From Jiangella gansuensis DSM 44835 (GTDB lineage: Bacteria; Actinomycetota; Actinomycetes; Jiangellales; Jiangellaceae): a stretch of DNA of 64,000 bases. The position numbers and the translations under genes were made by a program. Under the pieces are notes generated by a model. It had not been told where the DNA came from. It was given only the letters and a program-made list of their open reading frames with translations, and did no database searches. Position 1 is the stretch's first letter. The number at the start of each line of letters is the position of its first letter. The stretch is taken from positions 2,168,606-2,232,605 of the forward strand of contig NZ_KI911782.1 in NCBI RefSeq assembly GCF_000515395.1. Direction: 5' to 3'. Below are positions 7,543 through 17,802 of the stretch, piece after piece.

Positions 7543-9890
7543 TGCCCCCGAAGCGCCCCGACGGGCCGCGGGGGACCGGCTCCCGAGGTGCGGAGCCGCG
7601 GCGGACCGGACGGGGTGGTGCCGAAACGCGCCGGTCGGGGGCGCGGCGGGGAGGATCCGCGACGATCGGCGGCGGCACGGCAGCAGCCGGTCGTGGCTCC
7701 GGTGCCGGTCGCGGGTCTGGTACCGGTCGTACGTCCGGTGCCGGTCGCAAGTCCGGTGCGGGCCGCGGCTCTGGTGCCAGCGCCCGGCCGGCGACCGGGC
7801 CCGACCCGGCGCGGAAGGCCGCGCCAAGGCCAGCGCGGAAAGCCGCGCCCAAGCCGCCCAAGCCAGCGAAGGCAGCAACGCCCGCCGCCAAGCCGGGAGC
7901 GAAGACCGCGAGAGCGGCGGCCGCCCGGCCGGCGGTGAAGTCGGCGAAGCCCGCGGCCAAGTCCTCCGCCAAGCAGGCGGCGACGGCGACCACCTCCGCG
8001 CGGAAGCCCGCTCGGACGGCGGATCGCCGCGGGAGTGCCCGCCGCACCCCGTCGTCGAACCCGCGCCGGTCCACACCGGACCGGCGCAAGGCCGTGCGCC
8101 AGCCGCGGGCAGTTGCGCCCAGGGCACCCAAGCCGCCGAAGCCGCCCAAGCCACCGCGGCAGCCGCGGCTGGTGCGCCTGGCCGACCCGCGTAAGCGGCT
8201 GCGGGTGAGCCTGGTCGGTGTGTGCGTGGTGCTGTCGCTGTTCGGCGGCCGGCTCATTCAGCTGCAGGGCATCGACGCGTCCGGCTACGCCGCCGTCGCC
8301 AACCAGATCGGGCTGGACACGGTGCCGGTGCGGGCCGAGCGCGGCGAGATCCTCGACCGCAACGGCGCGTCGCTGGCCGCCACCATCGAGGCGTACGACA
8401 TCGTCATCGACCAGACCCAGGTGAGCAATCCGGCCGCCTACGCGCTGCAGCTCGAGAGCATCCTCGGCACCGACGCCGCGGCTCTGCAGGAAACCCTGAC
8501 CGGCGACCGGCGGTACGTGTACGTCGCCAAGGGGGTGCCGGGCGCGGTCTGGCGGCAGGTCCAGGCGCTCGGACTGCCCGGCTTCACCGCCGAGACCGCG
8601 GCCGCCCGGGACTACCCGGCCGGCCCTGTGGCCGGCAACGTCGTGGGAGTGCTCGGTGCCGAAGGTGTCGGGCTCACCGGCCTGGAACAGTCCATGGACC
8701 CGACCCTGGCCGGCGAGGACGGCGAGGCCACCTACCAGTTCAGCCCGTCCGGCCTGCGCATCCCCAACAGCTCCTCCAACCACGTGCAACAGCCGGTGTC
8801 CGGCACGGGGCTGCGCCTGACCCTCGACCGCGACGTGCAGTGGCACGCCGAGCAGGTGCTCGCCGACGCCGTCGAGAACGCCGGCGCGGCAGACGGCGTG
8901 GCCGTCGTCATGGACGTGGAGACGCAGGAGATCGTGGCCCTCGCGGCCACCCCGACCTTCGACCCCAACGACCCCGGCAAGACCGAGGCCGCCGACCGCG
9001 GCAGCGCCGCGGTCGAGGACGCTTACGAACCGGGCTCGGTCTTCAAGCCGATCACCATGGCCGCGGCGGTCGAGGAAGGCGTGGTCGACGCGTCCACGGT
9101 CTTCTCCGTGCCCGACAACATCCGCCGTGGTGGCGAGACCATCAACGACTACTACAGCCACGGTGTCGACCAGATGACGGTGGCCGGGATCGTCGCCAAG
9201 TCGAGCAACGTCGGCACGGTGCTCGCCGCCGAGCTGCTCGAGAAGGACGTGTTCAACCAGTACCTGGACGCGTTCGGGTTCGGCACCGCCCCGGACCTCG
9301 GGCTGCCCGGCGAAACCGGCGGGTACCTCCCGACCGGCGACGCCTTCACCGATCTGACCCGCGACAACGTCGCCTTCGGGCAGGGCATCTCCGTCAGCGC
9401 CGTGCAGATGGCATCCGCCTACGCCACCATCGCCAACGGCGGGCTACGGGTCGACCCGCGCCTCGTGGCGGCCACCATCGGCCCCGACGGCGAGGAGACA
9501 CCGATCGAGCCGGACGAGCCCGAACGCGTCATCAGTGAGGAGACGGCGGCCGAGGTCACCACCATGATGGAAGCCGTCATGGGCGACGGCGGCACCGGCG
9601 GGCCGGCGGAGGTCGACGGCTACCGCGTCGCCGGCAAGACCGGAACCGCGCAGCGCATCGACCCCGAGTGCGGTTGCTACGCCGACTACAACTCCTCCTT
9701 CATGGGCTTCGCGCCGGCCGACGACCCCCGGTACGCCGTCGTCGTCTCGCTGTTCGACCCCAAGAACGGCAACTCGGGCAGCGCGCTGGCCGGCCCGGCG
9801 TTCGCGGAGATCATGCGGTTCGCTCTCGAGCAGGGCGGCGTGGCACCCACGGGCACCGAGGCGCCGCAGGTGCCACTCTTCGCCGAGTGA
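7542..9890 (+). CDS. ftsI: Septal transpeptidase FtsI (class B penicillin-binding protein)
   Basis: 782 residues, long for the family because the first 215 or so form an Ala/Pro/Lys/Arg/Gly-rich cytoplasmic region that looks disordered. A single transmembrane helix follows (VSLVGVCVVLSLFGGRLI), then the dimerisation domain and the transpeptidase domain. The active-site motifs are complete: Ser499-Val-Phe-Lys502, Ser554-Ser-Asn556 and Lys699-Thr-Gly701. It cross-links septal peptidoglycan together with FtsW. Long basic N-termini also occur on mycobacterial PbpB; here the tail includes a five-unit tandem repeat (see 7689-7778). Confidence 0.96.
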   Translation: MPPKRPDGPRGTGSRGAEPRRTGRGGAETRRSGARRGGSATIGGGTAAAGRGSGAGRGSGTGRTSGAGRKSGAGRGSGASARPATGPDPARKAAPRPARKAAPKPPKPAKAATPAAKPGAKTARAAAARPAVKSAKPAAKSSAKQAATATTSARKPARTADRRGSARRTPSSNPRRSTPDRRKAVRQPRAVAPRAPKPPKPPKPPRQPRLVRLADPRKRLRVSLVGVCVVLSLFGGRLIQLQGIDASGYAAVANQIGLDTVPVRAERGEILDRNGASLAATIEAYDIVIDQTQVSNPAAYALQLESILGTDAAALQETLTGDRRYVYVAKGVPGAVWRQVQALGLPGFTAETAAARDYPAGPVAGNVVGVLGAEGVGLTGLEQSMDPTLAGEDGEATYQFSPSGLRIPNSSSNHVQQPVSGTGLRLTLDRDVQWHAEQVLADAVENAGAADGVAVVMDVETQEIVALAATPTFDPNDPGKTEAADRGSAAVEDAYEPGSVFKPITMAAAVEEGVVDASTVFSVPDNIRRGGETINDYYSHGVDQMTVAGIVAKSSNVGTVLAAELLEKDVFNQYLDAFGFGTAPDLGLPGETGGYLPTGDAFTDLTRDNVAFGQGISVSAVQMASAYATIANGGLRVDPRLVAATIGPDGEETPIEPDEPERVISEETAAEVTTMMEAVMGDGGTGGPAEVDGYRVAGKTGTAQRIDPECGCYADYNSSFMGFAPADDPRYAVVVSLFDPKNGNSGSALAGPAFAEIMRFALEQGGVAPTGTEAPQVPLFAE
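7689..7778 (+). repeat. Five tandem 18-bp repeats inside ftsI
   Basis: Units start at 7689, 7707, 7725, 7743 and 7761 and encode GRGSGA, GRGSGT, GRTSGA, GRKSGA and GRGSGA (residues 50-79 of FtsI). The DNA copies differ mostly at third positions, so the repeat is not brand new. It enlarges the basic cytoplasmic tail of FtsI and is a likely site of length variation between strains. Confidence 0.9.
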
Positions 9891-9909
9891 CCGAGTAGAT
9901 TGCTCTGTC

Positions 9910-11535
9910 GTGCCCGACCGCCCAGGACTGCGTCCCCGCCACGTCGCGCCGCTCCCGCTCGCGGCGCTCGCCACCGAGGCCTCGCTCTCGGTGGACGCCG
10001 CGGCCCGCGACGTCCCGGTGACCGGTGTCACCCACGACTCTCGCCAGGTCAGACCCGGTGACCTCTACCTGGCGCTGCCCGGCGCGGTGACGCACGGCGC
10101 CAGGTTCGCCGCCGACGCCGTCCGCTCCGGCGCCGTCGCCGTCGTCACCGATCCCGACGGCGCCCGCCTCGCCGGCGAGCTGCCCGTTCCGGTCCTGACG
10201 GCGGACGACCCGCGCGCCCACATGGGCGCCGTCGCCGCCGCCGTCTACGGCCACCCGGACCGAGACCTGATGATGCTCGCGGTCACCGGAACCAACGGCA
10301 AGACCACCACGTCGTACCTCCTGGAGTCCGGGCTGCGCGCCGCGGGCCACACCACCGGACTCATCGGGACGGTGGAGACCAGAGTCGGCGACGAACGCGT
10401 CGCCAGCATCCGTACGACGCCGGAGGCCACCGACGTGCACGCGCTGCTGGCCGTGATGCGAGAGCGCGGCGTGACCGCCTGCGCGATGGAGGTTTCGAGC
10501 CACGCCATGGTGTTCGGGCGGGTCGACGGCATCGTGTTCGATGTCGCCGGGTTCACCAACCTCACCCAGGACCACCTCGACTTCCACACCGACCTCGACG
10601 ACTACTTCGCCGCCAAGGCGCGCCTTTTCACACCCGCGCGCACCCGCCGGGCCGCCGTCGTCCTCGCCGACGAGTACGGCCGGCGGCTGGCCGCTGGGGC
10701 CGGGGTCCCGACGGTGACCGTCCTGCCCGCCGGCGCGGACCACCCCGCCACCGCGGGCGCCGAGCTCCGCGCGGACTGGCGCGTCGAACACCTCGGCCAC
10801 ACCACGGTGCTGGCCGGCCCGGACGGCGAGAAGCTCGAACTGCGGGTGCCGCTGCCGGGCGAGTTCAACGTCACCAATGCGGCCCTCGCCGTCACGATGC
10901 TGGTGCAGGCCGGGGTCGACGCCGGCGACGCGGCCCGCGGCGTGGCCGACTGCGCCGGCGTCCCGGGCCGGATGGAGCGCGTCGTCGCCCCCGCCCCCGA
11001 CAAGCCGGGCGCACCCGGTACCACCCCGACCGATGCGCCGAACGCCGTCGTCGATTTCGCGCACACCCCCGATGCCATCCAGAATGTGCTGCGCGCACTG
11101 CACCCGGCCGGCCGGCTGATCGTGGTCGTGGGCGCCGGCGGCGACCGCGACCGGGAGAAGCGGCCCCACATGGGGCAGGCGGCAGCGGCCGGCGCCGACG
11201 TCGTCGTCGTCACCGACGACAACCCACGATCCGAGGACCCAGCCGCCATCCGCGCCGCCGTCGTCAGGGGCGCGCAGGCCGTTCCGGCCGCCGAGCGGGC
11301 CGAGGTCCTCGAGGTGGCCGGGCGCCGCGAGGCGATCCGGGCCGCGCTGCGCGCGGCGACAGGAGCCGGGGACACCGTGGTGGTCCTCGGCAAAGGGCAC
11401 GAACAAGGGCAGGAGATCGCAGGCGTCGTGCAGCCATTCGATGATCGAGAGGTGCTCCGCGAGGAGCTGCGGCGATGGAGTGCGGAGTTCGGTGCGGGCG
11501 CACCCGGCGACTCCGGGCAAGGGGAGAACAGGTGA
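9910..11535 (+). CDS. murE: UDP-MurNAc-L-Ala-D-Glu:diaminopimelate ligase MurE
   Basis: 541 residues with the three-domain Mur ligase layout. The ATP-binding loop is Gly127-Thr-Asn-Gly-Lys131-Thr-Thr. The amino-acid-recognition motif is Asp437-Asn-Pro-Arg440 (DNPRSEDP), the form found in diaminopimelate-adding enzymes rather than lysine-adding ones, so the cell wall should contain DAP at position 3. The motif does not tell meso- from LL-DAP. The start is a GTG 19 bases after ftsI. The stop overlaps the murF start (GTGA). Confidence 0.96.
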   Translation: MPDRPGLRPRHVAPLPLAALATEASLSVDAAARDVPVTGVTHDSRQVRPGDLYLALPGAVTHGARFAADAVRSGAVAVVTDPDGARLAGELPVPVLTADDPRAHMGAVAAAVYGHPDRDLMMLAVTGTNGKTTTSYLLESGLRAAGHTTGLIGTVETRVGDERVASIRTTPEATDVHALLAVMRERGVTACAMEVSSHAMVFGRVDGIVFDVAGFTNLTQDHLDFHTDLDDYFAAKARLFTPARTRRAAVVLADEYGRRLAAGAGVPTVTVLPAGADHPATAGAELRADWRVEHLGHTTVLAGPDGEKLELRVPLPGEFNVTNAALAVTMLVQAGVDAGDAARGVADCAGVPGRMERVVAPAPDKPGAPGTTPTDAPNAVVDFAHTPDAIQNVLRALHPAGRLIVVVGAGGDRDREKRPHMGQAAAAGADVVVVTDDNPRSEDPAAIRAAVVRGAQAVPAAERAEVLEVAGRREAIRAALRAATGAGDTVVVLGKGHEQGQEIAGVVQPFDDREVLREELRRWSAEFGAGAPGDSGQGENR

Positions 11536-12923
11536 TTTCGCTGACGCTGGCCGAGGTCGCCGCGGCGACCGGCGGCCGGCTGGACGCCGTGCGTGACCCC
11601 GAGACGCGGGTCACCGGACCGGTGGTCACCGACTCGCGCGAGATCGTCCCCGGCGGCCTGTTCGTCGCGCGGCAGGGGGAGGCGCAGGACGGGCACGACT
11701 TCGCCTCCGCCGCGGTCGAGTCCGGCGCCGTCGCGGTACTCGCCGCCCGGCCTGTCGGCGTCCCCGCCGTCGTCGTCGACGACACCGAGGCGGCCTTCGG
11801 CCGGTTGGCTCGCGCCGTCGTCGACCGGCTGCCGCAGACGACCGTCGTGGGTGTCACCGGCTCGTCCGGCAAGACCACCACGAAGGACCTGCTGGCGCAG
11901 GTGCTCGAGCCGCTGGGGCCGTTGGTGGCGCCGCCAGGCTCCTACAACAGCGAGGTCGGCGTGCCGCTGACCGTCCTGCGGGCCGACCAGGACACCCGGA
12001 CCCTCGTGGTCGAGATGGGCGCGCGCGGCCCCGGCCACATCGCGTACCTGTGCGGCATCGCCCCGCCGTCGGTGGGCATCGTCCTCAACGTCGGCAGCGC
12101 GCACCTGGGCGAGTTCGGCGACCGCGACACCATCGCGCGCGCCAAAGCCGAACTGGTCCAGGCGCTCCCGCCGGCGTCAGCCGGCGGGACGGCGATCCTG
12201 AACGCCGACGACCAGGTGGTGCGCCGGATGGCCGACCAGACCGACGCGACGGTGCTGATGGTCGGCGAATCCGTGCACGCCGACATCCGCGCCGAGGACG
12301 TCCAGCTCGACGATACCGGCCGGGCGTCGTTCCGGCTCATCGCCCCCGGTGGGGGCGCCGACGTGTCGTTGCGGCTGGTCGGCGAGCACCAGGTCGGCAA
12401 CGCGCTGGCGGTCGCCGCCGCCGGGCACGCGCTCGGCCTGCCGGTCGACGTCGTCGCCGCCCGCCTGTCCGCGGCCCAGCCGCGCTCGCGCTGGCGCATG
12501 GAGGTCACCGAGCGGCCCGACGGCGTCACCGTCGTCAACGACGCCTACAACGCCAACCCCGAGTCCATGCGGGCGGCGCTGAAGACCCTGGCCCAGCTGC
12601 GCAGGAACGGGCGCACCTGGGCAGTCCTCGGCGAGATGCTGGAGCTGGGGGAGTCGTCCGTGGCCGAGCACGACGCCATCGGGCGCCTCGCGGTGCGGCT
12701 CAACGTGTCGCGACTGGTCGCCGTCGGCGACGGCGCCCGGGCCATCCACCAGGGCGCGATGCTGGAAGGATCATGGGACGGGGAGTCGATGCTGGTCCAG
12801 GACACCGACGCCGCGTACGCGCTGCTGCGTGACGAGCTGCGCCCCGGCGACGTCGTGCTGGTCAAGTCCTCCCGAGACGCCGGCCTGCGGTTCCTCGGCG
12901 AACGGCTGGTGGAGACACCGTGA
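11532..12923 (+). CDS. murF: UDP-MurNAc-tripeptide:D-Ala-D-Ala ligase MurF
   Basis: 463 residues from the GTG at 11532, chosen because it overlaps the murE stop as GTGA and has AAGGGGAG just upstream. The frame stays open further upstream, but the extra sequence lies inside murE and does not look like MurF. The ATP loop Gly110-Ser-Ser-Gly-Lys114-Thr-Thr and the motif [15 protein letters not shown] are diagnostic. It adds D-Ala-D-Ala to complete the cytoplasmic UDP-MurNAc-pentapeptide. No ddl gene is present nearby, so the dipeptide must be made by an enzyme encoded elsewhere. Confidence 0.96.
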   Translation: MISLTLAEVAAATGGRLDAVRDPETRVTGPVVTDSREIVPGGLFVARQGEAQDGHDFASAAVESGAVAVLAARPVGVPAVVVDDTEAAFGRLARAVVDRLPQTTVVGVTGSSGKTTTKDLLAQVLEPLGPLVAPPGSYNSEVGVPLTVLRADQDTRTLVVEMGARGPGHIAYLCGIAPPSVGIVLNVGSAHLGEFGDRDTIARAKAELVQALPPASAGGTAILNADDQVVRRMADQTDATVLMVGESVHADIRAEDVQLDDTGRASFRLIAPGGGADVSLRLVGEHQVGNALAVAAAGHALGLPVDVVAARLSAAQPRSRWRMEVTERPDGVTVVNDAYNANPESMRAALKTLAQLRRNGRTWAVLGEMLELGESSVAEHDAIGRLAVRLNVSRLVAVGDGARAIHQGAMLEGSWDGESMLVQDTDAAYALLRDELRPGDVVLVKSSRDAGLRFLGERLVETP

Positions 12924-13981
12924 TCTCGATTCTCACCGCCGGCGTCGTCGGCCTCGTCGCCTCGATCCTGGGCACCCCCCTGGCCATCCGGGTGCTGGTG
13001 CGCCGCGGGTACGGCCAGCTGATCCGCGACGACGGGCCCACCAGCCACCACACCAAGCGCGGCACGCCCACGATGGGCGGCGCCGTCATCATCCTGGCCG
13101 CCGTGCTCGGCTACTTCGTGGCGCACGTCGTGCGCCCGTCGCCGCCGACGGTGTCCGGCCTGCTGGTGCTGTTCCTCGTGGTGGGCCTCGGCATCGTCGG
13201 ATTCCTGGACGACTACATCAAGATCGCCAAGCAGCGCAGCCTGGGCCTGCGCAGCCGGGCCAAGATGGCCGGCCAGATCGCCGTCGCCGTGGTCTTCGCG
13301 ATCCTGGCGATCAACTTCCCGGACGAGCAGGGCTACACTCCGGCGTCACAGGCACTGTCGGTGCTGCGCGACACCCCGTGGGTGATGCCCGCGGCGGTGT
13401 TCGTCATCTGGGCGTTGTTCCTCATCTCCGGTTTCTCCAACGCGGTGAACCTCACCGACGGCCTCGACGGCCTTGCCACCGGCGCGGCCGTGATGGCGTT
13501 CGGCGCGTACACGCTGATCGGCGTGTGGCAGCTCAACCAGAGCTGTGCGGTGTCCCCCGGCCCCAGCTGTTATGACGTGCGCGACCCGCTCGACCTGGCC
13601 ATCGTGTCCGCGGCGCTGGTGGGGGCCTGTTTCGGCTTCCTGTGGTGGAACGCCGCCCCGGCGAAGATCTTCATGGGCGACACCGGCTCGCTGGCGCTCG
13701 GTGGCGGCCTGGCGGGCCTGGCCATCACCACCCGGACCGAACTGTTGCTCATCGTGCTGGGCGGACTGTTCGTGGTCATCACCCTCTCGGTGATCCTGCA
13801 GGTGGGCTGGTTCAAGGTCTCCGGCGGCAAACGGCTGTTCCGGATGGCTCCGCTGCAGCACCACTTCGAGCTGAAAGGCTGGGGCGAGGTCACCATCGTC
13901 ATCAGGTTCTGGATCATCGCCGGCATGTTCGTCGTGCTGGGCCTGGGCCTGTTCTACGCCGAATGGGTGGCGACGGCATGA
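12920..13981 (+). CDS. mraY: Phospho-MurNAc-pentapeptide transferase MraY
   Basis: 353 residues with about ten hydrophobic helices. Family motifs include [18 protein letters not shown] near residue 35, FLDDYIK (catalytic aspartates), [13 protein letters not shown], and [12 protein letters not shown] before the basic loop ending in [11 protein letters not shown]. It transfers phospho-MurNAc-pentapeptide to undecaprenyl phosphate, making lipid I in the membrane. The GTG start overlaps the murF stop, and its own stop overlaps the murD start (ATGA at 13978), so translation is probably coupled along the operon. Confidence 0.97.
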   Translation: MISILTAGVVGLVASILGTPLAIRVLVRRGYGQLIRDDGPTSHHTKRGTPTMGGAVIILAAVLGYFVAHVVRPSPPTVSGLLVLFLVVGLGIVGFLDDYIKIAKQRSLGLRSRAKMAGQIAVAVVFAILAINFPDEQGYTPASQALSVLRDTPWVMPAAVFVIWALFLISGFSNAVNLTDGLDGLATGAAVMAFGAYTLIGVWQLNQSCAVSPGPSCYDVRDPLDLAIVSAALVGACFGFLWWNAAPAKIFMGDTGSLALGGGLAGLAITTRTELLLIVLGGLFVVITLSVILQVGWFKVSGGKRLFRMAPLQHHFELKGWGEVTIVIRFWIIAGMFVVLGLGLFYAEWVATA

Positions 13982-15450
13982 GCGCGGCGGCGGCCTCGCC
14001 GGCACCGGGTTGGCTGGCGGAGGCGAGCCGCACCAGCCCGTGGTCGGAACTGTCCGTCGTCGTGGCCGGCCTCGGCGTGTCCGGGTACGCCGCCGCGGAC
14101 GCGCTGATCCAGCTCGGCGCCCGGGTCACCGTCCTGGACGAGCGCGACGGCGAAGCCGAGCGCGAACGCGGCACCATCCTCTCCATCCTCGACGCCACCG
14201 TGGTGCTCGGACCAGGGTCGACGGCGTCGCTGCCGCCAGGGACGCACCTGGTGGTGACGTCGCCAGGCTGGAAGCCGTCCGCGCCGCTGCTGGTGGCCGC
14301 GGCCGCCGCCGGTGTGCCGGTGTGGGGCGAGGTCGAGCTGGCCTGGCGCATCCGTGACCCGGCGACCCCGTGGCTGGTGCTGACCGGCACCAACGGCAAG
14401 ACCACGACGGTGAAGATGCTCGCGTCGATGCTGCGCGCCTCCGGTCTGCGGGTGGCCGCGACCGGCAACGTCGGCGACCCCGTCGTGTCCGCGATGCTCG
14501 ACCCCGGCGGCCACGACGTCATCGCCGTGGAGCTGTCCAGCTACCAGCTGCACTGGACGTACTCCATGGCCGCGCGGTCGGCGGCGGTGCTGAACGTCGC
14601 ACCCGACCACCTGGACTGGCACGGCTCGCTCGACGCCTACGCCGCGGACAAGGCCCGCATCTACGCCGGGGTCGAGACCGCCTGCGTCTACAACGTCGCC
14701 GACCCGCTGACCGAGCAGATGGTCCGCGACGCCGACGTGCGAGAAGGCGCCCGGGCCGTCGGGTTCACTCTGGGCATCCCGGCGGTCGGGATGGTCGGCG
14801 TGGTGGACGACGTGCTGGTGGACCGCGCGTTCATCGCCGAGCGGCATCCCCCGATGAACATGGCGGCCGAGCTGGCCTCCGTCGCCGACGTGCAGCCGCC
14901 GGCGCCGCACAACGTCGCCAACGCGCTGGCAGCCGCGGCGCTGGCCCGCTCGATCGGCGTGCCGCAGGTAGCGGTCCGCGACGGTCTGCGGGGCTTCGAG
15001 CCCGAGGCGCACCGCATCCAGACGATCGCCACCATCGACGGCGTCGGCTACGTCGACGACTCCAAGGCCACCAACCCGCACGCCGCCGCGGCATCCCTGA
15101 CGGCGTATCCGTCCGTGGTGTGGATCGCCGGTGGCCTGGCCAAGGGCGCCACGTTCGACGAGCTCGTCGCGGGAGCCGCGGCACGGCTGCGCGGCGTGGT
15201 CCTGATCGGCGCCGACCGGGGGCTGATCGCCCAGTCGCTGGCACGACACGCACCGGATGTGCCGGTTGTCGAGCTTTCCGACACCCACAATGAGGCCATG
15301 GACCGCGTCGTCGCAGCAGCCGCCGAGCTGGCCAGGCCCGGCGACACCGTGCTGCTGGCGCCCGCGTGCGCGTCGATGGACATGTTCGCCAACTACGTGG
15401 CGCGCGGTGACGCCTTCGCCGCGGCGGTGCGGCGCCGTGAGCACCACTGA
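13978..15450 (+). CDS. murD: UDP-MurNAc-L-Ala:D-glutamate ligase MurD
   Basis: 490 residues from the ATG at 13978, which overlaps the mraY stop; the frame remains open upstream but only as an antiphase reading of mraY. An N-terminal Rossmann-like domain ([17 protein letters not shown]) is followed by the ATP loop Gly137-Thr-Asn-Gly-Lys141-Thr-Thr, then [12 protein letters not shown] and [13 protein letters not shown] of the Mur ligase family. It adds D-glutamate to UDP-MurNAc-L-Ala. Its 3' end overlaps the ftsW start by 14 bases. Confidence 0.96.
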   Translation: MSAAAASPAPGWLAEASRTSPWSELSVVVAGLGVSGYAAADALIQLGARVTVLDERDGEAERERGTILSILDATVVLGPGSTASLPPGTHLVVTSPGWKPSAPLLVAAAAAGVPVWGEVELAWRIRDPATPWLVLTGTNGKTTTVKMLASMLRASGLRVAATGNVGDPVVSAMLDPGGHDVIAVELSSYQLHWTYSMAARSAAVLNVAPDHLDWHGSLDAYAADKARIYAGVETACVYNVADPLTEQMVRDADVREGARAVGFTLGIPAVGMVGVVDDVLVDRAFIAERHPPMNMAAELASVADVQPPAPHNVANALAAAALARSIGVPQVAVRDGLRGFEPEAHRIQTIATIDGVGYVDDSKATNPHAAAASLTAYPSVVWIAGGLAKGATFDELVAGAAARLRGVVLIGADRGLIAQSLARHAPDVPVVELSDTHNEAMDRVVAAAAELARPGDTVLLAPACASMDMFANYVARGDAFAAAVRRREHH

Positions 15451-16729
15451 GAAGCCGCCCACCCGCGACGGTTCGAAGCCGCTGCGTGCCGCCGGCTCGG
15501 AGGCCCTGCGCCGGCTGCTGAAGCGGCCGCTGGCGTCGTACTACCTGGTGCTGGGGTCCGCCGGGCTGCTGCTGGTGCTGGGGCTGGTGATGGTGTTCTC
15601 CGCCTCCAGCGTGATGTCGCGGTTGCAGTTCGGCCACTCGTACTACTTCTTCGCCCGCCAGCTGGCCTGGGTGATCGTGGCGCTGCCGGCCGCCTGGGTG
15701 GCCTCCCGGATGTCGACGCGCACCATCCGGCGGTTCGGGTTGCCGATGCTGGTGGTGGCGGCGATGCTGCTGGCGCTCACGTTCGTGCCCGGGCTGGGTG
15801 TCACCCGTGGCGGCAACACGAACTGGCTGGACTTCGGCGGGCCGTTCCTGATCCAGCCGTCGGAGCCGGCGAAGCTGGCACTGATCGTGTGGGGCGCGGG
15901 GATGTTCGCGCTGAAGGGCCGGCTGCTGCAGCAGTGGAAGCACCTCATGATCCCGTTCGTTCCGGTGGCCGGCGCCGTCGTCGCCCTGACCATCGGCCAG
16001 CACGACCTCGGCACCGCGCTGGTGCTGATGGCCATCGTGCTGACCCTGCTGTGGGTGGTGGGGGTGCCGACCTGGCTGTTCGGGCTCGCGCTCGGCGTGG
16101 TCGGCGTGGTGGGGGCGTACTTCGTGGCGGCGTCGGAGAACCGGATGTCGAGGGTGGTGAGCTTCCTCGACCCGTTCGCGGACTTCGCCGGCACCGGTTA
16201 CCAGGCGGCCAATTCGATCTACGCCTTCGCCACGGGGGGCTGGTGGGGGACCGGCCTGGGCGCCAGCCGCCTCAAGTGGGGCCAGCTCCCCGAAGCTCAC
16301 ACGGACTTCATCTTCTCCATCCTCGGTGAGGAACTCGGCCTGCCCGGCGCCCTGATGGTGCTGGCGCTGTTCTTCACCCTCGGGTACGCCGGCATCCGCA
16401 TCGCCATGCGCACCGACGACATGTTCACCAGGCTCGCCGCCGCCGGCATCACCGGTTGGCTGGTGGTTCAGGCCATCATCAACCTTGGTAGCGTTCTGGT
16501 GGTCTTCCCGGTCATCGGCGTGCCGCTGCCGCTGGTGTCGTACGGTGGCGCCTCGATGGTGGTGGCCATCGTCGCTGTCGGCATCCTCATGGCCCTGGCC
16601 AAGGAGGAACCGGGCGCCCGGGAGGCCCTGGCCGCCCGCAAGGAAGCGCGGCGAGAACGCCGCCGACAACGGCGCGAGCTGGCTCGCTCGGCCGGACACA
16701 GGTTCATACAGAGGAGGAACGCCGGGTGA
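15437..16729 (+). CDS. ftsW: SEDS peptidoglycan polymerase FtsW
   Basis: 430 residues from GTG 15437. Roughly ten transmembrane segments begin at about residue 37 ([19 protein letters not shown]). Family features include a catalytic-type aspartate in [26 protein letters not shown] and [10 protein letters not shown] near the C-terminus. It polymerises lipid II into septal glycan with FtsI as transpeptidase partner. The basic C-terminal tail ([12 protein letters not shown]) is cytoplasmic. It overlaps murD by 14 bases and murG by 4. It could in principle be RodA, but its place between murD and murG supports FtsW. Confidence 0.94.
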   Translation: MSTTEKPPTRDGSKPLRAAGSEALRRLLKRPLASYYLVLGSAGLLLVLGLVMVFSASSVMSRLQFGHSYYFFARQLAWVIVALPAAWVASRMSTRTIRRFGLPMLVVAAMLLALTFVPGLGVTRGGNTNWLDFGGPFLIQPSEPAKLALIVWGAGMFALKGRLLQQWKHLMIPFVPVAGAVVALTIGQHDLGTALVLMAIVLTLLWVVGVPTWLFGLALGVVGVVGAYFVAASENRMSRVVSFLDPFADFAGTGYQAANSIYAFATGGWWGTGLGASRLKWGQLPEAHTDFIFSILGEELGLPGALMVLALFFTLGYAGIRIAMRTDDMFTRLAAAGITGWLVVQAIINLGSVLVVFPVIGVPLPLVSYGGASMVVAIVAVGILMALAKEEPGAREALAARKEARRERRRQRRELARSAGHRFIQRRNAG

Positions 16730-17796
16730 GGGTGGTTCTGGCCGGCGGAGGCACCGCCGGGCACATCGAACCCGCACTGGCAACAGCTGAGGCCATCCGC
16801 CGCGCCGACGCGTCGGCGCAGGTCGTGTTGCTGGGCACTGAGCGGGGACTGGAGGTGCGGCTGGTGCCCGAACGCGGCTACGAGCTGGCGCTCATTCCGC
16901 CGGTGCCCATGCCTCGCCGGCCGACACCGGAGCTGCTGCGACTGCCGCTGCGGGTGCGCGCGGCGGTTCGGGAGACCGCTGCCGTGCTGCACGAGCGGCG
17001 CGCCGAGGTGGTGGTGGGGTTCGGCGGCTACGTTGCGCTGCCGGCGTACCTGGCCGCCCGTCGCGTGGGCGTGCCGATCGTGGTGCACGAAGCGAACGCG
17101 AAACCGGGGCTCGCCAACCGGCTCGGGGCCCGGTTCACGTCGCACGTCGCGGTGGCGACCCCGGCCATCGACCTGCCGCACGCCCAGCACGTCGGGATCC
17201 CGTTGCGCCGGTCGATCGCGGTGCTGGACCGGTCGGCGACCCGGGCGGAGGCGCGGGCGTTCTTCGGGCTCGACCCGGACCGGCCGACGCTGTTCGCCTT
17301 CGGCGGCAGCCAGGGCGCCCGGCGCATCAACGAGGCCGTGGCCGGTGCGCTGGAGCAGCTGCTGGCCGCCGGCTTCCAAGTGCTGCACGCGGTGGGCGGC
17401 GCCAACGCGGACACGGTGCGGGCCCGGCCGGGCTACGTGCCGCTGCCGTACGTGGACCGGATGGACCTCGCCTACGCCGCCGCCGACCTCGCCGTCTGCC
17501 GGGCCGGCGCCATCACCTGCGCGGAGCTGGCCGCTGTCGGGTTGCCGGCGGTGTACGTCCCGCTGCCGCACGGAAACGGCGAACAGCGTTTCAACGCCGT
17601 GCCGACCACCGAGGCCGGCGGGGGCCTGCTGGTGGCCGACGGTGAGCTGACGCCGTCGCGGCTGGCCGACGAGGTGGTCGCGTTGCTGGGAGACCGGCCT
17701 CGGTTGGACGCCATGGGTACCGCAGCGGCTAGTCTCGGTCGTCGCGACGCCGACGACCGACTGGTCGAGATGGTGCGGCGTGCGACAGGAAGGTGA
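16726..17796 (+). CDS. murG: Lipid II synthase MurG (GlcNAc transferase)
   Basis: 356 residues. The N-terminal glycine-rich loop [15 protein letters not shown] binds the lipid diphosphate, [15 protein letters not shown] and [14 protein letters not shown] follow, and the C-terminal nucleotide-sugar site has [22 protein letters not shown] and PLPHGNGEQ. It transfers GlcNAc from UDP-GlcNAc to lipid I on the inner membrane face. The GTG start overlaps the ftsW stop, with GAGGAGG upstream at about 16712. Confidence 0.97.
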   Translation: MRVVLAGGGTAGHIEPALATAEAIRRADASAQVVLLGTERGLEVRLVPERGYELALIPPVPMPRRPTPELLRLPLRVRAAVRETAAVLHERRAEVVVGFGGYVALPAYLAARRVGVPIVVHEANAKPGLANRLGARFTSHVAVATPAIDLPHAQHVGIPLRRSIAVLDRSATRAEARAFFGLDPDRPTLFAFGGSQGARRINEAVAGALEQLLAAGFQVLHAVGGANADTVRARPGYVPLPYVDRMDLAYAAADLAVCRAGAITCAELAAVGLPAVYVPLPHGNGEQRFNAVPTTEAGGGLLVADGELTPSRLADEVVALLGDRPRLDAMGTAAASLGRRDADDRLVEMVRRATGR

Positions 17797-17802
17797 CCAC
17801 AC

